A stretch of 64,000 nt of DNA from Diacronema lutheri (taxonomy: Eukaryota > Haptophyta > Pavlovophyceae > Pavlovales > Pavlovaceae): assembly GCA_019448385.1 (NCBI GenBank), contig JAGTXO010000037.1, positions 124,001 through 188,000 of the forward strand, read 5' to 3'. Position 1 is the stretch's first letter. Each line of letters opens with the position of its first letter. Shown piece after piece: positions 1 through 14,200 of this stretch. The notes below the pieces were generated by a model. That model saw only the letters and a list, made by a program, of their open reading frames with translations. It did not search any database and was not told the DNA's origin. A program made the position numbers and the translations under genes.

Positions 1-1069
1 GGTGAGGGCAACCTTCGTCGACTCGGCGAGCGTGCGCACGAGCTCGGCCGCGTCGAAGACGCCCGCGCGGCCCGAGCGGTCCGAGCCCGCGCGCTTCGCC
101 AGCGCGGCGAGCTCCTCGTGCAGCGCGCGCTTGCGCCGCACGAGCGCGGCGGTCGCGGCGCTCGCCCTTGCCTCGGCCGCGGCGGCGCGCAGCGCGTGCT
201 CGACGCCGCCGAGCGTGAGCGGCCGGCCCGACGCCTCGTCGAGCAGAGCGCGCAGCGCGACGACGTCGAAGCGGTCGGGCTCGCGCGCGCGCGCCAGCAC
301 CCCGCCAATGATGCCGCCGCCACCGAAGCCGCCATTGCCGCCTGCGCCGCGCCGCGTCGCGCGCGGCAGGCAGCCGCGCGGCGGCGCGCGCGCCGGTGCG
401 TCCGCGTTGGCGCGCGGCGCCGGCTCGAGGCCGGCGCGCAGCGCATCGTCGAGCAGCGTGCCGTCGGTGGCGGCGCGCAGCAGCCCGGCGAGCTCCGCGT
501 CCGTCAGCGCGATGTCCTCCGCAGAGCGCAGCGCCTCGACCACCTCCGCCGCCTCGAAGCGGCCCGACGTGTCCACGTCGAGGAGCTCAAGCGACGAGCG
601 AAGCCGCGCGGCCTGGTGGGCGGTGAGCTGCGCGCGGCGCGCGGGCGCGGGCGCGAGCAGCCGCCTCGACGGCACCCAGTCGAGCGCGACGAGCACGTTC
701 TTGAGCCGCCTGTCGCCCGTCCATCCGAGGTCGTAATGGTTGCGGGTAAGGAGGAGCCACTCAGGGAACGGCAGCGGCTCCCGTGCGTGCAGCCGAAAAT
801 TGCGTGCCTCGTACGCGCAGCCCGCGTCGACGAGGCGCTCGCGTGAGGAGAGCAGCTCGAGCGGCCAGCGCACGGGCTCCTCGCCCTCGCGCTCGTAGGC
901 CAGGTCGGCATACCTGCGCTCGTCGGCGCGGGGTGTACGTGCGGTGTGGGCGCGATGTGCGCAGCGTGGGCCGTTTTGCGCTGTGGGCGCGGCGCAGGTG
1001 CGCGGCGCGCGCTCCACCCGCTCCGCGCGGCGCCATACCGCTCCATCTCGATCTCGCGCTCCTGCTCGA

Positions 1070-1103
<34 letters not shown>

Positions 1104-4100
1104 GCGCGCCTGCTCCACCTCGAGCTGCGCGGGCGCCCGTTCGACCGCCTCGACCGCGCGCAGGATCGTGCGCACCGCCGCCGCGTCCGCGTCGGTGCGC
1201 ACAAAGTCGGCGAAGCGGGAGGCGCGCTCGGCGAGGAGCTGGCTGAACGGCGCGGGCGTAGGCACGCGGTCGGGCACCGCCGTCTCGACATCCTCCAAAA
1301 ACACGTCGAGCGCGCGGCCGAGCGACTGCCGCTCCTCCGCCGACAGCCGCGCGCGCCGCGCGCCGCCGTGCACGCCGCCGTGCGCGTCGCCGTCGCCCGG
1401 CTGTGCATTGGCGGCCGCGACGCCGCGGCGGCCGCCGCTGCCACCCGCACCTCCGTCGCGGTGCATCGGCAGCGCGGCCGAGCGGCGCGTCGAGAGGCCC
1501 TCCGCGAGGAGCAGCTCGTGCCGCTCCTCCGCCTCGTACAGGGCCACGCTCGTCTCCTTGCGCAAGCCGATATCGCGCGCCCGCGCGAGGAGGCGCTCGA
1601 GCATCGGCAGGTCGCGCAGGGCGACGGCGCCGCGCAGCTCGTCTTCGAGCGCCGCGCGCTCGGCATGCTCACGCCACGGGAAGCGCGCCCACGTCGGGTA
1701 GGGCCGAATGCCGCGCGCCTCCGCGAGCTCGTGCAGCGCCCGCCGGTGGGCTCGGCGCGACGTGACGAGCTCGGACGCGCGCTCGGCGAGCCGGCGGGCG
1801 CTGATGCCATGCGACACGCGGCCGGGCGCGAGCGCGTGGTGCGCGGCAGCAGCGTCGGCCATCGCCACGACCCAGCCAAGCAGCGCGCGCTCGGCGCGTG
1901 AGAGGTGGGGCGGATGCTGCGGCATTGGCAGCTGGCGCGAACTCCAGTGGTGCAGTGGGATCGCGTCGACACTGGAGGCTCGGACACTGTGCCGCTCGCC
2001 GCCATCGTCGTCTTCGCCTTCGTCATCACCACTTTCCTCCTCCTCCTCCTCCTCGCCCTCTTCCTCCTCCTCGCCCTCGTCGTCCTCCTCCTCCTCGCCC
2101 TCGTCGTCCTCCTCCTCCTCGCCCTCGTCGTCGAGCTGTGCGGCCGCGCCGCCCTCGCCGCCCTCGCCCTCCACCGAGTCCGCCTCCTCGTTCTCGCCCG
2201 TGTAGTCGACGATGCCGCTCTCGACGTCGTCGCGTCCTGCCGCCTCCGCCGACGGCTCGACCGCCGCAGCATCGGCCCTCGCACGCGCGCGCGCGCGCAG
2301 CGCGGCGGAGACGGTCGCGGCCGCAGCCGCCGCCTCGCCCACTCGCAACGTCGCAATCACGCGCTCGAGATGCTCGGGCGCGACGCTGTCAGGCACGGCG
2401 CCAGCGAGCGTCCACGGCGCTTCGAGCGCGCGCGCCGCCCTGCACGCCGTCGACATCATGCCGAGGAGCTCACGCGCGCGCGGCTCTGCACCCTCCGCGC
2501 GCTGCAGCGCGGCGACCGCGGCCTCGCGCGGCACTGCGAAGCCGTCGGCGCGCAGCTCGGCAAGAAGCGCACGCACGGCAAGCGGGTCGACGCCGTCGGG
2601 CAGCGGCGCGCTCGCCGCGCGCGCGCCCGCACCCTCCTCCTCTCGCGCCCGCTCGGCAAGCCTCGCGCGCAGCTCCACAACCTCCGCCGCGACCGCCGCG
2701 GCCTCAGTGTGCGTGTGCACGTGCTCGCGCGCCCACGCGACATACGCGCCGAGCGCCTCCGCCCACTGCGCGAGCACGTGCCCCGCGGCGCGCGGTGCGG
2801 CAGCGTCGCCGTCGCCCCCCTTGCTCGCGCCGCCCGCACGGCCGCCGCTGCCGCCCGCGCTGCGCTCACGCGCGCGCGCCGCGGCCACGCCGCGCTCGAC
2901 GAGATTGCCGATCGACGCCGGAGCGAGCGCGCCGAGCCCGATCGGCGGCGTGGACGCGTCGCCCGCCGCGCGCGGCCGGCCCGCGGTCGGCGGCGCGCGC
3001 GCAGCGCCGCCGCCCTCGTCGTGCGCGACTGCTGCCTCGCTCGTCACGTCGCGCGTGACCTGCGCGACGCGCGCGACGAACGCGCCAAACGCGCCGGCGT
3101 GCGCCGAGGGGGCCACGCTTGCGGATGGCGCGCTGCCGGCTGCGCCCGCGCCGGCCGCCGACGGCGCGAACGGGTTGGGCGTGGGCTGGCCAAAGCCGAA
3201 GCCAAAGGGCGACGCCGCTGGCTGTGGCGGCGGCTGCGGCTGCGGCGGCGGCTCGGCCGTGTCCGGCTCGTCAAGGCCGAGCATTCGGCGCGCGCGCGGC
3301 GCAAGCGGCTCGGCGCGGCCGGCGGCGGCGTCGACGCGCGCGCCCGCAGACGCCGCAGCGGCAGCGACGCCGTTCACATCGTTGCCGTCCACCGCGGCGG
3401 CGGCCTCGAAGACGCCGAGCGCAAACGCGACGCCCTCGCGAGAGGGCAGATCGCCGTCGAGGAGGCCGAGCTCTCGGCATAGCCGCTCGAGCGCGCCGCG
3501 CATGGGCAGGCCGATGCGCGCGCCCGCCTTGCGCGCGGCCGAGCGGAGCGCAACGCCACGCTCATGCGAGGCGGCGAGGTCGCTCGCGAGCATCGTCGAG
3601 AAGCTGCTCAGACGAAGCAGCTGCGACTGGGCGGCCTCCCACGCTGCCTCGTCGCTCGCGCCCACGGCGCTGCCGGCGGCGGCGCGCTCATCGCCAGCCG
3701 CGCCGCTGGCGGCGGCGCCACCGTCCGCGTGCGGCGGCGCGGGTGCGTAGCCTGCGCCGAGCGCGGCGCGCGCGACCGCGAGGGCGTCATGCAGCTCCTG
3801 CTCCGTGCCCTCGAGGCCGAGAAGCGCGCAGACGCACTCGCACGCACGCGCGAGGAGGGGCGAATGCGCCGCGCGGCTCGCGCAGGCACGCGCCTCGTCG
3901 CGCGCGTCGGCGAGCGCGGAGAGCGCGCGCGCCCAGCCGTGCAGCGCCTCAGCGGCTGCGCGGCCGGCCGCGCCGAGCTGCGCAGCCGCCAGCCGCGCCG
4001 GCGTGCTCGCCGCGTACCGCTGCAGCGCGCGCGCCGCGGCCGGCGGCAGCGCGTCCGCGTCGACCCGGCCGAGCGCGGCGCGGAGCGGCGCGAGCCCGCC

Positions 4101-7100
4101 GTCGAAGAGCCGCCGCGCGACCGCCGTCCATGCCGGCTGAAGGCCAAAGAGCGCGCACAGCAGCTCGCCGAGCGCACGCAGAGCGGGCGGCGGCTCGTCG
4201 AGCCCGGCGAGCGCGCCGAGCTCGGCAGCGCCCGCCGCCTCGACCGCGTCGAGCGCGGCGGCGTGCGCCGCGAGCGCGTCGTCGAGAGCGGCCGACACCT
4301 CGGGCGGCAGCGGCGCGGGCAGGCCGAAGGCGCTCGGCTCGGCCGCGTCGGCGGCGACGAGCGACGCGAGCGCCTCGTCCGCCGCGGCGAGCATGCCGCC
4401 GAGCGGCCGCGCGCGCCGCTCGGTCGCGCGCAGCGCGTCACCCTCGGCGCGGTGCGCGAGTACGGCCTCGACGTGCCGCGCGCGGTGCAGCGCGATCAGG
4501 CCCTCCACGTTGGCGTGCGCCTGCGCGAGGACGAGCAGCTCGGCGCCATCGCGCGAGATCGTCGAGCCATCGACGTCGAGCAGGACGACGCGATCGGGCG
4601 CGGCCGACGGCACGTCAAAGGTCGCGCGCAGCAGCTGCCGGCGCGCCGTGTGCGCGGGCGGGATGGCGAGCCACGGCCTCCGCTTGAAGCCCGGCGCGAG
4701 CGCCTGCGCGTGCTGCGCGTGCGAGACGAAGACAACCTCAAAGGTGGCCGAATGCGCGCCGTGCGCGCGCATGAGCGCGGACTCGAGCGGCACGCCCGTG
4801 CGCGCCGCCAGCCCGCCCTCCTCGCTGCCGCCCGAGCCGAAGTAGAGCGCGACGACCTTGTCGTCGATCGCCTCGTGCGTCGTCGTGCCCGCACCGCCGC
4901 CGCCGCCCGCGCCGCCGCCGCCCACGATGAACGCGTGGCCGAGCGCGTCGCGCGCGTGCTTGCGCGCGTCCTCGGCGCGCACCTTGAAGTGCTCATACCC
5001 GTTGGCCAGCTCGCCGAACGCCGCCCTGCGCCAGACGTTCGCGAGGTTCTGCGCGCACAGCTGGTCGTGCTGCGTTGCCTCGGAACGCATCGCGTTGAGC
5101 ACGAGCCACGCCGCGATGTCGTCGAGCGACAGACGTTCGGCCGCGCGCGCGCCGCTGCCGCTGCCGTCAACGTCGTCGTCGCGCGCCGCGCGCGCGCCGC
5201 CGTCGACGAGCTCGAGGGCGGATTCGGGCGCGCGCGGCGCGGCGCGCGCGCGCTCGCCGGGCGCGAGGGGCCTGCGCGCGTATCCGGCCTTGCCGAGCTG
5301 GCGGCAGACGAGGCGCTGCACCTCGGGGATGAGGAGCAGCTCGATGGTCTGCCCCTTGCCCAGCCCGCGCATGCGCCACGCGCCCTGCGCGTAGTCGCGC
5401 CACACCATGTCCTTGCCGAGCGTGAGCAGCGCGCGCGCGTTGGACGCCTGCGCAATGTCGATGCCCGTCGTGTGGACCTGGTCGTAAAAGGCGAAGCGAT
5501 CGGACGGCGCGATGCCCGACTGCGCCAACTTGAGCACGCGCCCCGTCGAGCGGACGAGCACGACCTTGTCGTCGGACTCGTCGAGGAAGACGACGCCCTC
5601 GCACCACGCGGCAAAAGCGGGCACGCGCAGCAGCGAGCGCGCAACCTGCGCGTTGCTCAGGCCCGTCACGAGCGCGCCGCTGTCGATGAGCGCGTGCGCG
5701 CGCGGGCGCGCGGACGCGACGGCGGCGAGGAGGGTCTCGACGGTCCAGCCGGGCGGGAGGACGGAGGTGGAGACGACGGCGGGGTCGGTGAGCACGGCGA
5801 GCATCTTGCCGTCCGAGCCCTGCTCGTACCCGCACCGGCCGAGCGCGGCGGGCAGCAGGTCGGATGGCGTGCCCGAGAAGCCGATGCGCTTGTCGAAGAG
5901 GCTGTCGCCGCCCACCTCCTGCCCGGACGCGGAGAGCTTGGTGAGCTGGTGCTGCATGAAGGCGGGGAAAACCACCTGCTCGAGCAGAAAGTGCACGGCG
6001 AGGGGCTGCCGTCGGAGCAGCCGGTACAGCCGCCCGACCTGCTCCTCGTCCGACGACTGCAAGAGCCACAGCGGCACAACCACGCGCTCCTCGTCAAGCC
6101 CGCCGCCCGCCGCCTCGGCGGCGGCAAGCGCGGCGAGCGCAGCCGGCCTGCGCGAGCCCTTCACCACGCCGCCCGCGCGCTCGACCCAGCCGGAGAAGAG
6201 CATCGAGCTCTTCCTCTGCGCGAAGGGGCCCACCTCCTTCTCAAAGGACGAGCGGAGGAGAGAGAGCACGTCGCCCTCAAAGTCGACGCGACGCATCCCC
6301 TCGTACCTATAGGCGAGCACGGTCAGCCCGATGATCACGTCGGGGTGCGCAAACTCGGAGGCGCGTGCAGGCACGTCCTTGCCGACGAAGGGGATCGCGA
6401 GCTTGAAGCGCGAGCGCGGCATGCTCGGCTCGACGATGCGCATGCGCGCATACTCGCGTTCAGTGAGGAGGCCAAAGGTGACGCGACTGATCTTTTGCAG
6501 ACAGTGCGGCAGCAGCACCTCGAGCCACTCGGCCTGCGCGGTGCGGCGCGGAGCGGCGCGCGAGGTGGGCGGCCGCGCGCCGCGCGCGCGCGCACGCGTC
6601 GGCCACGCGCGTGCGCCGACATGCCCGCGACGGCGCGCGCGCGCGTCGCACCGCGAGGTTGAGCATCTTGAAGCCTTTGGGCGAGACGGTGCGGCCGGCG
6701 AGCGCGTGAAGCCGGCGCATCGTGAGCTCGTCGGCCGTCTCGCCGTTACGCCTCGGCACCTCGCGCTCCGTCTGCGCGTCCCAGATGGCCGTGTCGATCG
6801 GGCGCGCGTCCTTGGTGATGAACGCGAGCACGTGCGTCGAGTCGAGGCCGCCGACGTGCTGCGCGTCGAGCCAGAGCATCGCCCAGCGCGCCATCAGCGG
6901 CTTGAGTCGCGCGGCGTAAAACTCCTCGTCGAGCAGCACGAGGTGCGGACTCGACTGGAGAGAGTGCGACGCGTACCCGCGCTCGACCTCGGCGCGCAGC
7001 GTGTCAAGCACGCCGAGCGCGAGCGCGGACTGCGCGTACACCACCGCCATGGTCGCGCCGCGCTCGACGGCGAAGATGGCGTCGAGGAGGTGGATTGCGA

Positions 7101-10100
7101 GCGACCAGCGCTTGGGCGAGAAGTCGAGCGGCAGCTTCTCGCCGATGGGGAAGTTGAGCTCGGAGCGGAGCGGGTGGAGCAGCAGGTCGACCTCGTCCAT
7201 CACGAGCACGCCGCGCGCGCGGAAGAGGCGCAGCACCTCACCGAGCGCACGCACGTCGCGCTCCATCGACGGGTGGTGCTTGCGCCGCGCGTCGCGCAAG
7301 GTGTCGAGCTTCTCGAGGAGGCGGAGCTGCACCGACTTGACCGACGTGGCCGTGCACAGCACGATGCCGCGGTGCGCCACCGCCGAGCGCAGCTTGTCGA
7401 GCAGCTCCCAGCTTGCATCGGACGAGCGGTCGAAGGAGAGGGTGAAGACGCGCTTGCGGATGATCGACGAGAAGGCGGAGCGGAGGGTGGCGCGCGTCTG
7501 CTCGAGGAGGGCGGGCGGCATCATCTGCACGACGAGCGACGTGCCGTCGCCGAGCATGAGCGAGAGGATTGGCGAGATGACCGTCGTCTTGCCGCCGCCC
7601 ATCAGCATCTGCTTGACGAGTGGCTTGCCGTGCCGCACCGCGTCGACAAACTCGGCGATGAGCTGCACCTGCGCCTTGCGCAGCAGCATGTTGTGGATGA
7701 ACTCGAAGAGGAGCAGACGCGGGTCAAGCACGAGCTGCATGCCCGCGCCACGCGCGCCGGCGCCGCGCGCCGCGCCCGCGAGGCTGCCGGGCTCGCCGCC
7801 GCCACCGCCGCCGCCGCCGTCGGCGCCGTCGCTCGCGCCGAACGCTGCGCGCACCGCGGCGGTCGCGACCGCGTCAGCGGCCCACGCGGCGGGCACGTCC
7901 GCCGTTGGCCGCACGTAATGCCGGCCCGTGCGCAGCTGCTCGGCGAGCGCATCCGATCTGAGGGCGATGAGCGACGCCAGCTCACCGGAGGGCGGCGAGG
8001 CCGACGCGCGCGCGCCGGCCGCGGCGGCGCGAAGGAGGCGCGCGAGTGCGGCGGCCTCGGCGAGGCACCGGCTGCACTGGCCGACGCGCGTCGCGTGGCA
8101 CACGACGGCGATCGCCAGGTCGAAGAGGCGCACGACCACCTCGGGCAGGAGGTGCGGGTTGAGCGCGCGTACCTCGTCGAGGCCGCGCGTGGACATCAGC
8201 GTCGCGAAGAACAGCTCGAGCGTGATCGTGCTCTCGGCGCCACACGCGCGGCGCAGCGCAAAGGCGAGCGCGCGCGCGCGCCACGCGTCGAGCTGGCGCG
8301 CCGCCTCCGACGCCTCCGCCGCACGCAGCGACGGCACGCCACGCCGCGGGCGGTAGGGCTCGGGCGCGGGCGGGAGCGGCTCCGATGCCGAGACGGGCGA
8401 CGAGTTGGCCACCTTGGCGATGAGCGGGAGCGCGCGCGAAACGTAGGCAATGTCGTGCGCGCGCAGCCCGCGCAGCCGCGCCGACAGCTCGGCGCACCGG
8501 CCCGCCGCCTCGTCGTAGAGCGCGCCGAGCGCGTCGGCCGAGGGCGCGGCGCGCACCGCCGCCGCCGACGGCGTCAGCCGCAGTCGCATCGGCGCGGCGG
8601 CGTTGGTCTGCGCGGCGTAGACGTGCGCGTCGGCCTCCATCCGCCGCTGCATCTCCTGCGCCACGCGCGAGCGCGCGTGCGGGTGCGAGAGCACGTCAAA
8701 ACGCAGGTGGCCCGGAGCGTCCACGCCGCCATCGTGCGCGCGCGCGCTCGTCGGTGCCGCCCACTCGTCGAGCCCAAGCACGAGCAGCGGCTCGTGCGCG
8801 AAGGCGAGGCACTCGAGCTGGCTCGTCGAGAGTTGCGCGTCGCCCAGCGCCGCACCGTCCACCGGCCGCAGCACCACTGCCTCGCAGCCGTGGTCGGACG
8901 GCACGGGCAGCACCCACCGACGCGGCGCGAGGCGCGCGAGGGACGCTGGCGCGCGCGCGGGCGCGTGGCCGAGGCTGCGCAGCGCGACGCTGCCCGTCGC
9001 GCGGGGCGCGCCGCCGCCGTCGAGCGCTGCGTTTGCCGCCGCATTCGCCGCCAGCCCCTCACGCCAGCGCAGCGCCGCACGTAGCTCTTCCGCCGCGCGC
9101 GTGTCGGACGCCGCCGAGATGGTCGAGACGTCGCGCGCGCGCAGCACGGCCGCGCCGTCGACGCGAGCGGCGCGACCGCGCCCTTCGCCCGCCCAGCGCA
9201 CGAGGCCGGCGGCAGGCGGCGCGCCGCCCGACGCGCCCGGCGCGCTGCTCGCGCCGACGGCGGTCGACGGCCGAAGCGGCAGCGCAAGCGGAAGCGCACT
9301 GCTGCCGCCATGCGCTTCGCCGAACCGAAGGCCGTACCGTGCGCTCGCGAGCTCGCTCTGCGCGAGGGCGTCGGCGCGGCGCGCGAGGAGGCGCTCGCGC
9401 ACCAGCCGCGCGTCCGCGTCCGCGTGCTCGCTCCCGTCGAGCGCGGCGAGGCTCGCGAGCAGCTTGCGCAGCAGCGCGCCGAGCGGCGCCTCCGACGGCC
9501 GGTTGTCCGCGTCGTGGCCGACAAGCGCGTCGACCGTGCGCTGGCGGCGCGTGTCCTCAAAGGGCGGCATGAACGGGGCGAGGATCGGACGCTGCGCGAG
9601 CGTGTGCAGCAGCGACTGCAGCAGCCCGGCCTCGTGCGCGTCCGCGACGAGGGCGAGGGCGATGTGCGCGAGGGTGTGGCCAGCGCGCGCGCCGCCCTCG
9701 TCGCCGCCGCCGCCGGCGCCATGCTGGCCGTACGCGCCGTGCGCGCCGCTGCCGGCGAGCTGCGCGGAAATGGTGCCGAGCATGAGCGAGTACAGCGTGA
9801 GGAACGCCGTGCCGCCGCGCACGCGCATCGCCGACGGCGCGCTCGGCGGCACGTTTGCGGCGGCGAGCATCGTAACGGCCTCGTCCACCGACATCGCGCG
9901 CTGCGGCTTGTACGGCACGCGCAGCGCGTCGAGGAAGGCGCGCAGACGGGGCGCGTCGCGCACGTACTCGAGTGCGCAGCCATCCCAGTGGCTCAGCCAG
10001 CGGTACGCCGGCGGCCGCTCGGGCAGCTCGACCGCGCACGCGCCCAGCCCGGCGAGCTCGGCGCGCAGCTGCGACCGCCGGTTCTTGCACAGCAGCACGT

Positions 10101-11170
10101 AGTGGATCGGGTAGACGGGCGGCGCGTTGGCGCCGGCGGCGGGCCCGCCGCGGTACTTTGGGTCCGCCGCGTCGACGACGCACCTGCCGAGCAGCGCGAG
10201 CTCCTCGTGCGCGCTCAGCCTGCAGTTGGCCGAGACATGGCTCGATTTTAAAACGTACTGCGCCATCTGCGTCGTCACGTCCCACGGCAGGCGCACGGGC
10301 GCGTCGAGCATCACGAAGGCGATCTTGAGGCGGAGCGCGTGGGCGTCCGGGTGCATGTCCGCGCCGTGCCGCGGCGACGCCATGTGCTGCAGCAGCAGCC
10401 GCTCCTCGTACGAGAGCGCCGTGTCCGTCGAGACCGTGTCGACGAGCGACACAGCGGCCGCATAGTCGCGATGCAGGTAGCGCAGCAGCAGCAGGTAGAG
10501 CGCCGAGGCGAGCGTGCTCGCCTTGAGAAAGGAGAGCGAGACGTGCACCGAGTAGGCGTAGTAGGCGGACTCGAAGGCGCCGAGCGTGTCGTCGTCGCCA
10601 TAGCGCTCAAGAACGAGCTCCGTCGAAAAGGGGCGCGCGCTGATGGGCGGACGGAAGGGCAGGTGCGCTGGCACGATCAGAAGCAGCTCGCCCGAGCCCG
10701 CGTGCTCGAGCAGCAGGCCGTGCGGAATCCCGTCGAGCAACGCGAGCGTCGCGGCGGTGCGCCCGCCATTCGTGAGAAAGCAGTCGGCGTGGTCGAGCGA
10801 GAAGAGGCGCACAGACCGTTCGGACGCCGGACTGTCGTCGGCGCGCGCCTCGAAACGCGCCTCAAAGGAGAGCTTAAGGCGCGGCAGCTGCACGAGCGCG
10901 ACGGGCAGCCCGTCCGTCCCACCCACCGCCGCGGCCACCGCGCCGTCGTCCTCGGTGTCGACGCCGTCCGGCACGCGCGCCCACGCGAGGACATGCGCGA
11001 GGCTTTCGGCGCGCACGAGGAGTGTGGCGAGAGAGCCGAGCGCAGAGTCAAGCGGCGCGTGCAGCAGGTCGAGGAGCACAAGCTCGGCCGAGCCGCCGTC
11101 CGCTGGCTTGCCGCCGCCGCCGCCGCCGCCGCCGAGCGCGCCGCCGGGCTCGGCGGCGTGCTCAGCGCCG

Positions 11171-11210
<40 letters not shown>

Positions 11211-14200
11211 GCGCGCGCAGCGCGTCGAGCGCGTCGAACGCGCGGTCGAGGAGGAGGGGCAGCAGCAGCGCGGCGGGCCGGCGTTGCGCGCGTTTGCCGC
11301 GCCGCACGCTCGCGCCGCCGCTCGCGCCGCCGCCGCCGCCGTCCGCGCCGAACGCCGCCGCGTCGACCATGTCGATCGCGCGACCTGCGAGCGCAGCATC
11401 GCCGCGTGCGGCCGCGACGAGCGCGGCCGCGCGGCACGCGGTGTCAAAGGTGCAGCTGAACGCACCCTCGAGCAGCGCGTGCCGCGCGAGGTACTGCTCC
11501 ATCCTGCCCACCACCGCCGCGGCGTCGTCGCGTCTGCGCTCGAGCGGCGCGCGCGGCCGGCGCCGGACCGTCGCGGCGGTGGGCACGAGCGGCGCTCCGC
11601 CGTCGGCAGCGGCTGCGGCCGCCGCGGCGGCAAAGCCGGCGGCGGGCGTGCCGGGCGCGAGGCCGCGCGCGCCGGCGAGCGCGACGTGTGCGTCGAGGTG
11701 CAGCGAGATGACAAGCACCGTGTCCGCCGCCACGCCGCCCGACCCCGCGTCGACGCCGCTCTGGCCCTCGCCGTCGCGCTCGGTCGGGTAGCCGCGAATG
11801 AGGTCCGCCTCGTCCTGCCACAGCTCATACGTCTCGAGCAGCGCGGCGGGGAGCACGCCGCGCAGCAGCCGCGGCGGCAGGTACGTCTCGACGCCGAGCG
11901 ACAGGTTGCGCACCACCGTCCACTCGCGCGTCACGACGGCTGACGTGGGCTCGGTGTGGCTGCGCGCGTACGGGTGGCCCGCGCCGTGTCGCTCCCACGG
12001 CGGCCACGGCTGCTGGCGCGGCTCGAAGGACGGCTGCATCGGCGCGTAGCAGAAGCGCGCGTCGGAGCAGTATTCGAGCGTGCGGTACCGCCGCCGCCCG
12101 TACGACTCGATGCGGAACGCGAGCACGAGCCGCCGCTCCCGATAGACGAAGAGCTCGATGAACAGGCCCGGCCGGTCAGGCACGCAGCCGGCCAAGTAGG
12201 CGACGCGCGCGTCGGCGGGCAGCGGCTCGTCGGGCAGGAAGAGCTCGAGGGGCTGTGGGGAGGTGAGATAGGCGTCGCGCACGGGCTCGAGCACGTCAGG
12301 CAGCCATGCCTGCTCCTCGGCATACAGCTCGCCCGGGAAGTAGGCGCGCGCGCAGTCCGTCGGCACCGGCCGCGCGTCGGCCGTCCACACAGCCACGTCG
12401 TGCCCGCGCCCGACGAGCCGGAAGACGCGCCGCGCCAGCGCGTGCGAGAGGGCGCTCGCCTGCATCGAGACGGAGCCGAAGATGGCGAGCACGTCCTCGT
12501 GCCCCGCGACGTCGGGCGGCAGCGCCTGCGGGTGGCTCGCCCGAAGCGTCAGCTGCATCAGCTGCGCGTCAATCTCGATGGCGAGCGCCTCGTCGGCCAC
12601 CGCCGACACGCCCGTGCGCCTGTCCGCGCCCGCAGCGACGCCGCGGTTGCCCGCCGTGCGCAGCTCGGCCAGGTCGGCAGGCAGCGCCGCGCCGAGCGCC
12701 AACGGCGCCACCGCGCGCTCGAGCGCACCGCTCGGCTGCGGGTTGAAGCCGAGCGCCGCGGCGGCGGTGGGCTCCGCCGAGCTGCGCGCGCCCTTCGCGC
12801 CGCCGCGGTGGGCAAGGCCGAGGAGCCGCCGCCAGAGCGCGGGCGCGTTGAGCGACGGCGCGCGCGAGACCGCGGGCGGCGGCACGCCACTCGGCGCGCC
12901 GTCATCCTCCGCAGGGCGCAGCGCGCCGAGCTGCACGGCGTCGCCAAACGCGCCGAGCGCGCTCGCTGCGCCCGCGCCGCCGCCGCCGCCGCCACCACCG
13001 CCGCCGCTCGCGCCGTCGGCCTGTGCGCCCGCCGTGTAGGCGGCCGCCATCGCAAAGCGGCCGACCGACCTCCTCCCGGCGATGTACGCCCACCGATTCG
13101 CCACGCCATCCGCCTCGCCGCTCGCGCCGTCGGTGTCGTCGCCGTGCACGCCGCCCGTCGTCGCCGCGACGCGCACTGCGGCCTCCATCGTGCTGTCGAG
13201 CTCCGACTGGGTGGCGCGCGTACGCAGCCAGACGACGAGCGCGCGGCGCGCGTGCTGCAGCAGCTCGAAGAGCTCGTGCTCCGGCACGAGCAGGTCGCGC
13301 GAGCCTCGCGCGCTCCCCGGCCACGCGACGCCGTCCCCGCCCGACGGCGGCGCGTGGTCGTCGGTACGCAGGTTCCACTCGTGGCGCGTCGAGACAAAGA
13401 CGAGTGCGCTCACCACCTCCTTGGCGGTCGCCAGATCGAGCTCGTCGGACGCGCGGCCACGGTGCGCGAGGAGGGCATGCGCGTGCAGCATGCACAGCAG
13501 CTTGGTGTGCCCGTCGACGACCGCCTCCGCCGCCTCCTCCTCCGCCGCCTCGGCCTCGCGAACCTCGCGCGCGAGGCGCGCTTCCCACCGGCGGAGCACG
13601 GGCGTGAGCAGGCCATCGAGCACGCCGCGCAGCTCGGCGCGCAGCGCGCGGAGTGGCACGAGCGACGCGCGGAGGAGCGCGCGTGGCAGCCCGCGGCAGT
13701 CGTCGAGCGAGATCGTCTCGTGCGTGCCCGCCTCGAGCTGCAGCAGGAAGCTCGCCGCCGCGTCGACGCGCGCGCATGTGCGCACGAGGCACAGGATGAT
13801 GGGCGCGGTGGACGATTGCACGCGCCCGGCGTCGAGCTCGACGGCCTGGCGTGCGAGGCGAACGAGGGGCACATGGATGGCGTGCGGCGAATGGACGAGC
13901 TCGTTGAGCAGCAGGCCGTGCGCCGTCGCGAGGAGCTGCGGCTCGGACGTGGGCACGTCGACGATCTCGCCCGCGTGGTGGCGGAGGGGCAGGTGCGCGC
14001 CCGGCTCAAAGAGCGCGCCGTCGAGCACCGCCTGCAGCACGGAGGAGCGGAGGGCGTGAATCCGGTCGTTCGATGCGAAGAAGGCGAGGATGAGCGGGAT
14101 GCGCATGTACGGCGCCGTGAGGAACGAGAGGAGCAGCTCCGAGTCCTGCTGCCCGAGGCCGCCCACTTTGCCCCGACCGCCGCCCGCCGGCTCGTACGCC

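Noticed and set aside
3564-6662. Plus-strand open frame of over 1,000 codons opposite the giant DUF3638 gene
   Set aside because: It is Arg/Ala/Glu-rich without any domain and mirrors the minus-strand coding frame; very high GC removes stops from all frames.
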